Positions 43,137 through 53,792 of a DNA stretch of 64,000 nucleotides are shown here, piece by piece (position 1 is the stretch's first letter; each line of letters begins with the position of its first letter). A program made the translations under genes and the position numbers. The notes under the pieces were generated by a model that saw only the letters and a program-made list of their open reading frames with translations, was not told the origin of the DNA and did not search any database. The stretch is taken from positions 59,886 to 123,885 of the forward strand of contig CAZLMM010000009.1 of the NCBI GenBank assembly GCA_964560495.1, read 5' to 3'. The stretch is from UBA5069 sp964560495. GTDB taxonomy: Bacteria; Chloroflexota; Anaerolineae; Caldilineales; Caldilineaceae.

Positions 43137-43198
43137 CTCGTCTGCCCGGATCACCCCAATCCGTTTCATCTACGTTCCAACTCTCTCTTGCCTGTCTA

Positions 43199-43207
43199 TG
43201 TTATAAT
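43199..43207 (+). promoter_or_regulatory. Extended -10 promoter for ade
   Basis: TGTTATAAT is a full extended -10 element (TGnTATAAT), 31 bases before the ade ATG. No good -35 hexamer is seen, which is usual for this promoter class. Confidence 0.55.
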
Positions 43208-43237
43208 CGACCAAATCTGCTCGCAAAGGAGAGAGTC

Positions 43238-44953
43238 ATGAGCCTATCCGAATTGCTCGCCGTTGCTCGCGGCGACCACACCGCCGACCTGGTGCTGCGC
43301 AACGCCCGCATGGTCAATGTCTTTTCGGGAAAAATCGAAGAGACGGCCATCGCTGTCAGCGCGGGGCTGATTGCCGGCGTCGGCCCCGGCTATATAGGCG
43401 AGGCCGAAATCGACCTGGCCGGCGCGTATGTCGCGCCCGGGCTGATCGACGCCCACGTCCACATCGAGAGCAGTCTGTGCGTTCCGCCCCAATTTGCTGC
43501 GGCAGTCATTCCCCGCGGCGTCACCTGCGTCGTCACTGATCCCCACGAAATCGCTAATGTGGCTGGCGCGGCCGGCGTGCGCTTCATGCATGAAGCCAGC
43601 CGTAACCTGCCGCTCCATGTCGTTATCATGGCGCCTTCGTGCGCGCCAGCCACACACATGGAGACCAGCGGCGCAACGCTGGCGGCGGACGATTTGAGCC
43701 AACTGCTGGCAGACGGCGTTGTCCATGGCCTGGCCGAAGTGATGAACTTCCCTGGCGTAATTCACGGCGACCCGACAGTTCTAGCCAAACTGGCCGCCTT
43801 TCGCGGTCATCCCCTGGATGGACATCTGCCCAGGATCACTGGGCATGCGCTCAACGCCTATGTCGCAGCGGGCATCGGCAGTGAGCACGAGTGTGTGAGC
43901 ATTGAAGAGGCTGCCGAAAAGCTGAGTCGGGGGCTGTACATTTTCATCCGCGAAGCCACCAACGCTCGCAACTTGCATACATTGCTGCCCCTGGTTACGC
44001 CGGCGAACAATCGGCGCATCTGCTTTTGTACTGACGACCGCACGCCGGCCGATCTCATTGACCAGGGCAGCATCGACTACATGATAGCCGAGGCGATCCG
44101 CTTTGGCCTCGACCCTGTGACAGCCATCCGCATGGCGACGCTCAACACCGCTGAGTGGTTTTGCCTGCACCAACGGGGCGCCATTGCGCCAGGCCGTGTG
44201 GCTGATTTCGTCGTCTTCGACGACCTGTATGACTTCCGAGTGCGAGAAGTCTATGTGGGCGGGCGATTAGTCGCTCAGGATGGCCGCCTGTCTGGGCAGA
44301 TCGAGCAGACGCCGCCCATTCCGCCGGCGGTCGGCAGCAGCGTCAATGTGCACTGGCCTGCGGTGAATCTGCGCATCCCTGCCCACGGGACGCGGATGCG
44401 CGTCATCGGCGCTATCGAGGGACAATTGGTGACAGAGGAACGAATTCTGGAAGCGCAGATCGCCGACGGCGCCGCGATGGCCGACCCGGGCCGCGACATC
44501 CTCAAGATGGCCGTCATCGAGCGCCACAAGGCCAGCGGCGCAACGGGGTTGGGCTTCATTCAGGGTTTCGGGTTGAGCCGCGGCGCGCTGGCAGGCACCG
44601 TGGCTCACGACCATCACAATCTGGTGGTCATTGGCGCAGACGACCGCTCCATGCTCACGGCAGCGCGCGCTGTGGCCGGGCTGGGGGGCGGTCTGGCCGT
44701 GGCCGAGGGTGAGCAGGTCATTGCGGTGTTGGCGTTGCCTGTGGCCGGCGTCATGAGCGACCGCCCCATTGCCGACGTGCGCGTTGGCTATGACCGGCTG
44801 TTGGCTGCGGCGCGCTGCCTCGGCTCTCTCATGCACGATCCCTTTATGGCCATGAGTTTCATGGCGTTGGAAGTCATTCCCAAACTTAAACTCACCGATC
44901 AGGGGCTGATGGATGTAGAGAAATTCGACTTCGTAGATCTGTTTGTGAGCTGA
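43238..44953 (+). CDS. ade: Adenine deaminase
   Basis: This 571-residue amidohydrolase converts adenine to hypoxanthine and ammonia in purine salvage. The metal-site motif is APGLIDAHVHIESSL, followed by VTDPHEIANVAGAAG, GLAEVMNFPGVI, GHALNAYVAAGIGSEHE and CFCTDDRTPADL. The start at 43238 is set by AAAGGAGAG. A longer upstream frame would run through the 23-bp hairpin and is rejected. Confidence 0.95.
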   Translation: MSLSELLAVARGDHTADLVLRNARMVNVFSGKIEETAIAVSAGLIAGVGPGYIGEAEIDLAGAYVAPGLIDAHVHIESSLCVPPQFAAAVIPRGVTCVVTDPHEIANVAGAAGVRFMHEASRNLPLHVVIMAPSCAPATHMETSGATLAADDLSQLLADGVVHGLAEVMNFPGVIHGDPTVLAKLAAFRGHPLDGHLPRITGHALNAYVAAGIGSEHECVSIEEAAEKLSRGLYIFIREATNARNLHTLLPLVTPANNRRICFCTDDRTPADLIDQGSIDYMIAEAIRFGLDPVTAIRMATLNTAEWFCLHQRGAIAPGRVADFVVFDDLYDFRVREVYVGGRLVAQDGRLSGQIEQTPPIPPAVGSSVNVHWPAVNLRIPAHGTRMRVIGAIEGQLVTEERILEAQIADGAAMADPGRDILKMAVIERHKASGATGLGFIQGFGLSRGALAGTVAHDHHNLVVIGADDRSMLTAARAVAGLGGGLAVAEGEQVIAVLALPVAGVMSDRPIADVRVGYDRLLAAARCLGSLMHDPFMAMSFMALEVIPKLKLTDQGLMDVEKFDFVDLFVS

Positions 44954-44967
44954 GGGAATCAAAAACG

Positions 44968-45993
44968 ATGGCCTCTTGCGTTCGACATCTATTCAGTTGC
45001 GCCTTTGGGCTGTTGCTCCTGAGCGCATGTGCGCTGCCGCCGCTGGCGACTCCACCTGCCGGGCCGGCGGCAGCGCGCCCTGCTGCCCTACCCGGTCCAT
45101 CCATCGCGCCCGTGCTTGGCCCTGCCCCCTATGCTGGACTCACCATCGCCGACCTGCGCAGGCGCAGCTATGGTGATGGCGAGCTGCGCTTCGAACAGAC
45201 GCTGGGTGTGAGCGACGCCTTCACCCGCACCCTTGTCTCCTTCGACAGCGATGGGCTGACGGTTTATGGCTTCATGAATACGCCGCCGGGGGACAGGCCA
45301 TTACCGGTGGTCATCGTGCTCCACGGCTATGTGGAGCCGGCCATCTACCGCACGCTGACCTACACCACGCGTTACGCCGACGCGCTGGCGCGCGCTGGTT
45401 TCATTGTCATCCACCCCAACCTGCGTGGTTATCCACCTTCCGACGACGGCCCGAATGAGTTTCGCGTCGGCTTCGCTGTGGATGTGCTCAACCTGATCGC
45501 CCACATTCGTGAGCAGGCAGGGTGGCCTGGCCCTTTGGAGTACGCCAATGGCGAAACCATTGGGCTGTGGGGGCACAGCATGGGCGGCGGCGTCAGCCAG
45601 CGTGTGTTGGCGGTCAGCGCTCATGTGGACGGAGCGGTGCTCTACGGCGCAATGAGCGGCGACGAGCAGCGTAATCACGAGCGCATCCTCATCTTCAGCG
45701 GCGGCGAGCGCGGCAACTGGACGGAAGGCGCTGAACCTTCTGCTGACGATCTCCTGAGCATCTCGCCCGTCAACTTTCTGACTGATGTCAGCGCAGCGGT
45801 GAGCATCCATCATGGTCAAAATGACGAGCAGGTTCCGCTTGAATGGTCCGAGGAGTTGTGCGCAAAGTTGCAAGAATTGGGTAAGGCGGTAGAATGTTTT
45901 GTGTACGACGGTCAGCCGCACACCTTTGTGGGCAGCGGCGACGCATTGTTTATCGAAAGAACGATCGACTTCTTCCGCAACACGCTGCACTGA
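44968..45993 (+). CDS. Lipoprotein alpha/beta hydrolase (prolyl-oligopeptidase-like)
   Basis: The 341-residue product has a signal ending in lipobox LLSAC, a Pro/Ala-rich linker and a hydrolase domain. The oxyanion element is VIVLHGYVEP, the nucleophile elbow is GLWGHSMGGGV, the acid Asp is in HHGQNDEQVPLEW and the His is in YDGQPHTFVG. It likely hydrolyses an ester or peptide outside the membrane. It begins 14 bases after ade. Confidence 0.87.
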   Translation: MASCVRHLFSCAFGLLLLSACALPPLATPPAGPAAARPAALPGPSIAPVLGPAPYAGLTIADLRRRSYGDGELRFEQTLGVSDAFTRTLVSFDSDGLTVYGFMNTPPGDRPLPVVIVLHGYVEPAIYRTLTYTTRYADALARAGFIVIHPNLRGYPPSDDGPNEFRVGFAVDVLNLIAHIREQAGWPGPLEYANGETIGLWGHSMGGGVSQRVLAVSAHVDGAVLYGAMSGDEQRNHERILIFSGGERGNWTEGAEPSADDLLSISPVNFLTDVSAAVSIHHGQNDEQVPLEWSEELCAKLQELGKAVECFVYDGQPHTFVGSGDALFIERTIDFFRNTLH

Positions 45994-46010
45994 TTGGATG
46001 AGGAACCCAC

Positions 46011-47216
<1,206 letters not shown>

Positions 47217-47282
47217 GATCGATGACGAAGTAACGAGTGTCCATTTTTCGCAACAGTTCAGAGATTCAGGAGAAGATCAAGT

Positions 47283-48665
47283 ATGAGACGCTTATGGATG
47301 TTTGCGACGATGATAGTGTTGTTTGGGATGCTTCTTTCCGCTTGCGCGACGCCCGCAGCGCCGGGCGCGGCTCCACAAGAGGCCGCTACAGCGCCGGCAG
47401 AAGAGCAAGATTTCGTCACCTGGTATCAGTATGACGAGAAGAACGAAGACCCTGCCAGCGATGAGCGTGTGGGGAATGCTTATCTGCGCGATACGATCCC
47501 CCAGTTCAACGCAGCCTTCGAGGGCAAGTGGAATTGGGTCAACCAACCCAAAGCCTTCGACAGGATGTCGGCCGAATTGGTGGCGGCGGTGCAAGCAGGC
47601 GGCGATGTGCCGGATCTCTTCCACATGGGCAGCGACGCCCTGATCCTGTTCTACAAAAACGGCGCAATGCAAGACCTGACAGAATGGGCGTCGGCCCAGT
47701 CATGGTTTGCCGATCTGGATCCGAATGCAGTCGAAGCCTGCAAAGGGCCTGATGGCAAACTTTATTGCATTCCTGTGGCCCAACAGCCCCAGCTAGTCTA
47801 TGTGTGGAAAGACCGCTTCCCCAATGGCTATCCTAAGACGCCTGAGGAGTTCTTGCAGGAAGCTGAGCGCCTGAAGGCGGAAGGGCTGTATCCCATCACC
47901 TTCTTTGGCTCGACCGATTTCAGCGGCGAAGGTCTTACGCGGGCCATCTGGACGACCATCGCCTCCTTTGGTGGCTCACTCGATGACGGTCAGGGCAACA
48001 TGGCACTGAACACGCCCGAGAACATCGCAGCCATCGAGTTCCTGCGCACCATCGTCCAGAATGGTTATGTGCCCGAGATTGCCTTTGCCGGCGGCTTCCA
48101 GGAAGAGAACGCTTTCAAGGATGCATCGGCGGGTTCATTCCCCACCGGTCTGTTCGGCTATCGCTATGTCAACCCTCTGACGGCGCCGAGCGGTAACACG
48201 TATGAAAAAGGCAACGAAGAAGATATGCTGGACGCGATCGCAGCCGGCGAGGTCATCCTGACGCCCTTCATCGCTGTCGAAGGTCAGAAGCCTGGTTGCG
48301 GAGTGAATTTATCCGGCTTCGGCATCCCCACAGGGGCCAAAAATATCGAGGCAGCCCATGACTATATCAACTGGATCATGACGACGCCGGAACAGGGCGT
48401 AGACTGGGTGTTGCGGCCGGGCGGCGGCTTCCCGGTGGAAAAGCAACTTCAGCAGAACGAAGCTTTCCAAACACCCTTCTATCAGCAAGCTGCTGAGGCT
48501 ATCAACCAGAGTGCCTGCCGTCCCTGGTTTGGTTCACTGGAGCGCATCCCCGAAGCTCAGGAATTGGTGATGAACGCGGTCTATCGGCTGATCAAGGAAG
48601 ACCCCACCGCAGACATTGCCGCGACGCTGACTGCGACTCAGGACGAGTACAACGCCGGCAATTGA
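47283..48665 (+). CDS. ABC sugar transporter substrate-binding lipoprotein
   Basis: The 460-residue product starts with a signal and lipobox LLSAC, then the extracellular solute-binding protein family 1 fold (FVTWYQYDEKNEDPASDERV, VPDLFHMGSDALILFYKNG, GLYPITFFGSTDFSGEG). It delivers an oligosaccharide, sugar or polyol to the two permeases downstream. AGGAGA precedes the ATG. A large hairpin between this gene and the permeases may raise its expression relative to theirs. Confidence 0.92.
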   Translation: MRRLWMFATMIVLFGMLLSACATPAAPGAAPQEAATAPAEEQDFVTWYQYDEKNEDPASDERVGNAYLRDTIPQFNAAFEGKWNWVNQPKAFDRMSAELVAAVQAGGDVPDLFHMGSDALILFYKNGAMQDLTEWASAQSWFADLDPNAVEACKGPDGKLYCIPVAQQPQLVYVWKDRFPNGYPKTPEEFLQEAERLKAEGLYPITFFGSTDFSGEGLTRAIWTTIASFGGSLDDGQGNMALNTPENIAAIEFLRTIVQNGYVPEIAFAGGFQEENAFKDASAGSFPTGLFGYRYVNPLTAPSGNTYEKGNEEDMLDAIAAGEVILTPFIAVEGQKPGCGVNLSGFGIPTGAKNIEAAHDYINWIMTTPEQGVDWVLRPGGGFPVEKQLQQNEAFQTPFYQQAAEAINQSACRPWFGSLERIPEAQELVMNAVYRLIKEDPTADIAATLTATQDEYNAGN

Positions 48666-48676
48666 TTGAAGTGGAA

Positions 48677-48730
48677 TTCGTAGGTGCGATATCGCACATG
48701 TCTCGTGCGGCTGCGAATCGCACCTACGAA
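48677..48730. repeat. 14-bp inverted repeat carrying dispersed repeat B
   Basis: TTCGTAGGTGCGAT (48677-48690) and ATCGCACCTACGAA (48717-48730) are perfect complements. A second 5-bp stem (48693-48697 with 48705-48709) sits in the loop. The right arm matches the dispersed sequence at 27192-27207. It lies 12 bases after the binding-protein stop, where 3'-stabilising stem-loops are often found in maltose-type operons. Confidence 0.7.
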
Positions 48731-48845
48731 AAAGAAGATGTCTTGAATCGAAGCACTTCTTCGATTCAACTTCGAGGCAATTGAAACCTTGAGCCACGCG
48801 CCCGATGCCAGTATTCTTTCTCTGTGGTGAATAGGAAATGGCACA

Positions 48846-49799
48846 ATGACGCCTATTGCGCAGACCTCGCCCCCGCACCGAAGACGCCGCCGTTTTCGCA
48901 ACATGCTGCCTTTCTGGCTGATTTTGCCCACTGTGCTTGTATTGCTTGCGATCCAGGTTTACCCGGCCTTGTACACGGTCTGGCTCAGCGTACAGGAGCG
49001 ACAAGGAAGCGTTTGGAGCTTTGTGGGGTTGAACAACTTCCGCCGCCTCTTCGCCATGAACGTCCTGCCTGAGAGCATCGGCCATACAATTGTTTTTCTC
49101 TTGGGATATGCCAGCTTGACCCTGACGCTTGGTTTCATCATTGCCCTGTTTCTCAACCGCAAGCTGCGCTTTTCTGAGTTCTACATCACTCTGCTCTTCA
49201 TCCCGTGGATCATCGCCGACATCATCGTGGGCATCGTCTTTCGCTTGTTGGTCGTGCCCGACTACGGTCTGCTCTCAGGCATCCTACAAAACCCGGCCAT
49301 CTTTCCCCCCGACGGCCTTTCGGTGTTGACGGCTGTCCGTCCACAATCTTGGCTGGACGGCTTCCCCTTTCCACCTGCCCCCGCCATGTTCTACCTGATC
49401 ATGGCCGCCGCCTGGCGCGCGTTGCCTTTCATCACCCTACTCCTGCTGGCCAGCATGCAAACCGTGCCCCACGAGATCGTGGAGAGCAGCCGCATCGACG
49501 GCGCCAATGGCTGGCAGGTGGTGCGCCGTATCATCATCCCCATGATCCTTCCCACTTTGGTGGTGGCAGTCTTTAGCCTTACCCTGAGCGGCATGAACGG
49601 CGTGGGCATGGTCTTCAGCCTGACCGGCGGCGGCCCCGGCACCTCCACCGAGGTGCTCAGCTATTTGCTCTACACCATCGGCTGGCGTCAGCTGGAGTTT
49701 GGCCGCGCGGCCGCTCTTTCGCTCATCATTGCAGTGATCAATTGGGCGCTCATCATGATGACCCTGCGGGTGACGCGCGTGGAAGAACGGAGCGCTTGA
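48846..49799 (+). CDS. ABC sugar transporter permease (MalF type)
   Basis: This 317-residue membrane protein has six predicted helices and the EAA-loop-like MQTVPHEIVESSRIDGANGWQVVRRIIIPMI, which contacts the ATPase. The N-terminal ~18 residues are basic. It is the first of two permeases; the second begins 1 base after its stop. No ATPase gene is present, so a shared MsiK-type ATPase elsewhere is likely. Confidence 0.92.
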   Translation: MTPIAQTSPPHRRRRRFRNMLPFWLILPTVLVLLAIQVYPALYTVWLSVQERQGSVWSFVGLNNFRRLFAMNVLPESIGHTIVFLLGYASLTLTLGFIIALFLNRKLRFSEFYITLLFIPWIIADIIVGIVFRLLVVPDYGLLSGILQNPAIFPPDGLSVLTAVRPQSWLDGFPFPPAPAMFYLIMAAAWRALPFITLLLLASMQTVPHEIVESSRIDGANGWQVVRRIIIPMILPTLVVAVFSLTLSGMNGVGMVFSLTGGGPGTSTEVLSYLLYTIGWRQLEFGRAAALSLIIAVINWALIMMTLRVTRVEERSA

Positions 49800-49800
49800 G

Positions 49801-50742
49801 ATGACCGGCCGCCGCCTCTTTTCCCGTCGCAGGACAGAAGTCGGGCTGGTCAATCTGGCGTTGATTGCGGTCTGCATTTTCGCCATGATTCCCATCATCA
49901 CCACCGTGCTCATTTCCTTCAAGGGGGAACGCGACATCATCCGCAAACCACCCAACATTCTGCCCTGCGATACGCCCACCAGCGCGTTCGACCCGACTGT
50001 ATGTCGCTGGGCTGTGGAGGGCTATCAGCGCGTACTTGCGCCCAAAGCCACGGAGAACGGTCTGCTGCCATTTGCCCTGACCGGCAACATGGTGCGCGTC
50101 TATATCCCCAACTCGCTGCTCTACGCTACGGTTTCTGGATTGGCGGTGGTTGCCCTGGCCGGCATGTCGGGTTACGCCTTTTCTCGATATCGCTTCCGCG
50201 GCCGTCAGGCGCTCATGGTCGCTATTCTGGCCATCACCGGCATTCCTCTGCTGACCAACCTGTTGGCGCTCTACCAGATGGGTGTAACGCTGCGTAAGGC
50301 CCAACTCCCCTTTTACGACGACCGCCTCTTCATCGTCCTTGTCTATGTGGGTTTCTTTCTGCCCCTCAGCGTATGGATCGCCAAAGGCTTCTTCGACGCC
50401 ATCCCGCGCGAATTAGAGGAAGCTGCGCTCATCGACGGTTGCAGCCCCCTGAGCGCGCTCGTGCGCATCATCATGCCCCTCTCCATCCCCGGCATGATGT
50501 CCATCTTTCTCCTCACCTTTGTCAATGTATGGAACGAATTCATCGCCGGCTATCTGCTCATCGCAAAGAACGAATACAAACCAGCCATGTTCGGCCTCTA
50601 CGAATTTCTGGGTCAGAACATCGTCAACTTGCAAGTCGTGGCCGCAGCATGCGTCCTCATCGCCCTGCCCATGGTGCTCCTCTTCCTCTTTGCCCGCCGT
50701 AGCTTCTTCCAGGCCATGGTGGAAGGCGCAGTAAAGGGATAA
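49801..50742 (+). CDS. ABC sugar transporter permease (MalG type)
   Basis: The 313-residue partner permease has the EAA loop FFDAIPRELEEAALIDGCSPLSALVRIIMPLS and about six helices. An insert of ~50 residues after helix 1 (DTPTSAFDPTVCRWAVEGYQ) faces outside. It completes the transmembrane channel with the MalF-type protein. Confidence 0.92.
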   Translation: MTGRRLFSRRRTEVGLVNLALIAVCIFAMIPIITTVLISFKGERDIIRKPPNILPCDTPTSAFDPTVCRWAVEGYQRVLAPKATENGLLPFALTGNMVRVYIPNSLLYATVSGLAVVALAGMSGYAFSRYRFRGRQALMVAILAITGIPLLTNLLALYQMGVTLRKAQLPFYDDRLFIVLVYVGFFLPLSVWIAKGFFDAIPRELEEAALIDGCSPLSALVRIIMPLSIPGMMSIFLLTFVNVWNEFIAGYLLIAKNEYKPAMFGLYEFLGQNIVNLQVVAAACVLIALPMVLLFLFARRSFFQAMVEGAVKG

Positions 50743-50872
50743 TGCCTGACTCGGTCCATGAGATTGAACGGCCTGCCTATACATGGTAGAATTCGGGCTG
50801 CAGCTGTGCAAGTAGCCGAAATCTGCAAACGTGTGGGCGTCCAAGTCGCAACTGGGAACATGGGAGGAATCT

Positions 50873-51181
50873 ATGCGCTGGGTGATCATCGTCGTTGTTG
50901 TCATCGTGGGCTTCCTGATCGGCGCGTACTTCCTGGCGCCGCCGTCGAATATGGAGAACACTGGGGACGTCGGCGCGGCGGCTGCGCCAGAGGGATCAGG
51001 GCTGCCTGACTGGGCGGGGCACGTCGTCAGCCTGGCTTTTGGCGTGTTGGCTATCGTGCTCATCTTCAAGAAGTCGGATAACAACGCTATACTTCTCTTC
51101 TCTTTGGCCATCCTGGCCACGCTCTTTGGCAGGTACGTCGGTCCCCTCGTCTTGCCCGACTTTCTTGGGCCGCCTGTATAG
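50873..51181 (+). CDS. Small membrane protein, 102 aa, unknown
   Basis: A strong GGGAGGA site precedes the ATG at 50873. The product has three hydrophobic segments (2-22, about 47-64, 72-90) joined by short loops and an Ala/Gly/Pro-rich stretch after the first. I recognise no family. It lies between the sugar permeases and the polyol dehydrogenases on the same strand, but with a 130-base gap that suggests partly separate expression. Confidence 0.65.
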   Translation: MRWVIIVVVVIVGFLIGAYFLAPPSNMENTGDVGAAAAPEGSGLPDWAGHVVSLAFGVLAIVLIFKKSDNNAILLFSLAILATLFGRYVGPLVLPDFLGPPV

Positions 51182-51241
51182 CCCACCGATCATTCACTGC
51201 AACTTCTGAAACGTACATCCCTCATGACCGAGGAGAGAGCC

Positions 51242-52933
51242 ATGTCCGACACACTCACTGCCTACCGCCACGGCGAAACACCCCTCCCCCATCGCTACAA
51301 ACTCTGGCCGCTCTATGGCGCCGGCTTCGAGAAGCTGGGGCGGGACGGCCAGATGATCGAGGTCGATCTCCCCATGCCCGGCCCGGACGAATTGCTCGTG
51401 CGCCACGACGCCTGCGGCATCTGTTTCTCCGACATCAAGGTGATCCGCGCCGGTCAGAATCACCCGCGCATTCATCGCAACATGGCCGAGCAACCTGTCG
51501 TGCTTGGGCACGAGGTGGCTTTGACCGTGATGGCTGCGGGCGCAAATCTGGCCGACCAATATCATCCGGGCGACCGCTTTATCGTCCAGGCGGATATCTA
51601 TATCAATGAGAAACCCGTCGCTTACGGTTATGAGATTCAGGGCGGCTTTTCCCAATACGCCATCGTCGATCAGCGGGTGCTCAACGGCGACCACGGCAAC
51701 TATCTATTGCCCGTTCGACCCGAAACGGGATACGCCGAAGCCGCCCTCAATGAGCCGTGGGCGTGCGTCGTCGCCTCCTATGGCGTCGCCTATCGCACAA
51801 GTTGGAAGGAGGGCGGCGCGGTCTACGTGGGCGGCGGCGGTCGTGGAGAACTGGGTGACGCAGCGACGTGGCGGCCCGCCAGCATCACTCTGGACGGCGT
51901 GGACCCGGCCTTTGCGGAGAGCATCGAGCGCTGGTCCCTCCAGGCAGGCGTCAGCGTGGTCTATGGCGACGACGGCGCACGTCTGTACGACGACATCATC
52001 ATCTTGGGCAATGACCCCGCCCACATCGAGCGTATGTTTGCCCGCTTGACCAAAGCAGGCGCATTCAACATCGTCACCCAAGAGACTGTCTCGGCCAACG
52101 TACAACTCGACATCGGGCGGCTGCACTACGACCGCCTGGCGCTGCTGGGGACGAATCAGCCAGATCTTTCGGCTGCCTATGCGCCCATCCGCGCCGAGCT
52201 GAAGCCGGGCGGCGTCATGTGGGCGCTGGGCGCAGCGGGCCCCATGGGGCAGATGCACGTGCAACGCGCGTTGGAGATGCCCAATGGCCCGCGCAAGGTG
52301 ATCGCCACCAACATCCACCGGGCGCGCATGGCTGTGTTGGAGCGCAAGATGCAGCCTATTGCCCAGCAACACGGCGTGGAACTGGTCTGCATTTCGGAAG
52401 CCGATTTCCCCAGCGCGTCAGACATGCTCCACCGCCTGCGCGCGGAGACCGGAGGGCGCGGCTTTGATGACGTGGTCGTCATTGCCGCCAACGCCTCCAC
52501 AGCCGAAATGGCCATGCCGCTGATGGCCGAGGGTGGCGTGATGAACGTCTTCGCAGGATTGCCGCGCGGAACCATGTCCGCTTTCGACGTCAACCTGGTG
52601 ACGCAAAGCGGCGTGCGCTTTACAGGCATCAGCGGCTCTTCCATCGACGACTTGCGCCAGATGCTCGACCTTACCGAGAGCCATCGCCTGGCGACCAATC
52701 ATTCTGTGGCTGCGGTGGCCGGATTGGAAGGGCTGCCCGACGGCTTGAAGGCTGTGGCCGAAGGGCGCTTCCCCGGCAAGGTGGTCATCTATCCCCATGT
52801 GACGGGCCTGCCGCTGACGCCCCTGGAGGAGCTGGCCCAGGCAGCGCCCGGTGTGGCAGCCAAACTGGACGCTGACGGCTCGTGGACCAACGCGGCGGAG
52901 GAAGAACTGCTGCGCACGAAGCTCGGCTTATGA
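51242..52933 (+). CDS. Large MDR-type dehydrogenase, possible sorbose-1-phosphate reductase relative
   Basis: The 563-residue protein is much longer than typical zinc dehydrogenases (340-430). The N-terminal GroES-like domain has catalytic zinc ligands in HDACGICFSDIKV and LGHEVALTV but no four-Cys structural zinc loop. A first Rossmann-like segment (AVYVGGGGRGELG) is followed ~150 residues later by a second, better one (VMWALGAAGPMGQMHVQ). The next genes are SrlD- and MtlD-like, so a hexitol or ketose phosphate is a plausible substrate. GAGGAGAGA precedes the ATG at 51242. Confidence 0.75.
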   Translation: MSDTLTAYRHGETPLPHRYKLWPLYGAGFEKLGRDGQMIEVDLPMPGPDELLVRHDACGICFSDIKVIRAGQNHPRIHRNMAEQPVVLGHEVALTVMAAGANLADQYHPGDRFIVQADIYINEKPVAYGYEIQGGFSQYAIVDQRVLNGDHGNYLLPVRPETGYAEAALNEPWACVVASYGVAYRTSWKEGGAVYVGGGGRGELGDAATWRPASITLDGVDPAFAESIERWSLQAGVSVVYGDDGARLYDDIIILGNDPAHIERMFARLTKAGAFNIVTQETVSANVQLDIGRLHYDRLALLGTNQPDLSAAYAPIRAELKPGGVMWALGAAGPMGQMHVQRALEMPNGPRKVIATNIHRARMAVLERKMQPIAQQHGVELVCISEADFPSASDMLHRLRAETGGRGFDDVVVIAANASTAEMAMPLMAEGGVMNVFAGLPRGTMSAFDVNLVTQSGVRFTGISGSSIDDLRQMLDLTESHRLATNHSVAAVAGLEGLPDGLKAVAEGRFPGKVVIYPHVTGLPLTPLEELAQAAPGVAAKLDADGSWTNAAEEELLRTKLGL

Positions 52934-52996
52934 CCGGATAGATAAAAGTTTTGCGTCAGGCAAGGTGGGCGCAACGAAAGCGAGGGAGACAGACCC

Positions 52997-53785
52997 ATGT
53001 CCCAATTGATGGATCGAGTGGCAATCGTCACCGGCGGCGCGCAAGGGCTGGGCGCCGCCATCGCCCTGCGATTGGCGCGGGAGGGAGCGCACGTGGTCGT
53101 GGCCGATCTCAAGGTCGAGACCGCTGCCCAGATCGCCCAAACCGTGCATGAACATACCGGGCGGCGCACACTGGCTGTCGCTTGCAATGTGACGAATGAG
53201 GAACAGGTGGAGGCGCTCATGGCGCGCACCGTCTCCGAGTTTGGACGCATCGACATCCTGGTGGCCAACGCGGGCATCGTCATCTCTGGCGCAGCCGACG
53301 AATTCCCTCTGGACAAGTGGCGTCTGGTCATCGAGGTGAACCTGGTGGGCTATTTTCTTTGCGCCAAATACGCCGCACGCGTGATGAAGCAGCAGCGGAG
53401 CGGCGCCATCATCCAGATCAACTCCAAGTCGGGCAAGAAGGGGAGCTTCAAGAATTCAGCTTATTCTGCCAGCAAGTTCGGCGGCATCGGCCTGACCCAG
53501 AGCATTGCCCTGGAACTGGCCGAATTCGGCGTGCGCGTCAATTCTGTCTGCCCAGGCAATCTGCTAGATTCACCCCTTTGGCAAGAGTCCCTCTTCAAGC
53601 AATACGCCCAGAACCAGGGCATCAGCGAGGAGGAGGTGCGGCGCAAATACATCGACCAGGTGCCCATGAAACGCCCCTGCACCTATGAAGACGTGTGCAA
53701 CGTGGTGGTCTTTCTGGCCTCGGATCAGTCGAGCTACATGACCGGCCAGGCCATCAACGTGACTGGCGGCCAGGAAATGCGCTGA
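52997..53785 (+). CDS. SDR oxidoreductase, sorbitol-6-phosphate dehydrogenase (SrlD) type
   Basis: This 262-residue short-chain dehydrogenase has TGGAQGLGAAIA (cofactor), NAGIVISG, the catalytic Ser and YxxxK in INSKSGKKGSFKNSAYSASK and the C-terminal SSYMTGQAINVTGGQEM. The KSGKKGS and CPGNLLDSPLWQESL stretches are typical of SrlD, which oxidises sorbitol-6-phosphate to fructose-6-phosphate. The MtlD-like gene follows after 7 bases. Confidence 0.88.
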   Translation: MSQLMDRVAIVTGGAQGLGAAIALRLAREGAHVVVADLKVETAAQIAQTVHEHTGRRTLAVACNVTNEEQVEALMARTVSEFGRIDILVANAGIVISGAADEFPLDKWRLVIEVNLVGYFLCAKYAARVMKQQRSGAIIQINSKSGKKGSFKNSAYSASKFGGIGLTQSIALELAEFGVRVNSVCPGNLLDSPLWQESLFKQYAQNQGISEEEVRRKYIDQVPMKRPCTYEDVCNVVVFLASDQSSYMTGQAINVTGGQEMR

Positions 53786-53792
53786 GGCCGCT

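Larger units (their letters stand above)
42851..43237. other. Divergent intergenic region, 387 bases
   Basis: No gene is convincing here between the aldo/keto reductase and adenine deaminase genes. It contains a perfect 23-bp inverted repeat (43083-43136) and an extended -10 element for ade (43199-43207). Confidence 0.7.

Noticed and set aside
43034..43237. N-terminal extension of adenine deaminase
   Set aside because: It would translate through the 23-bp hairpin and the extended -10 promoter; AAAGGAGAG sets the start at 43238.
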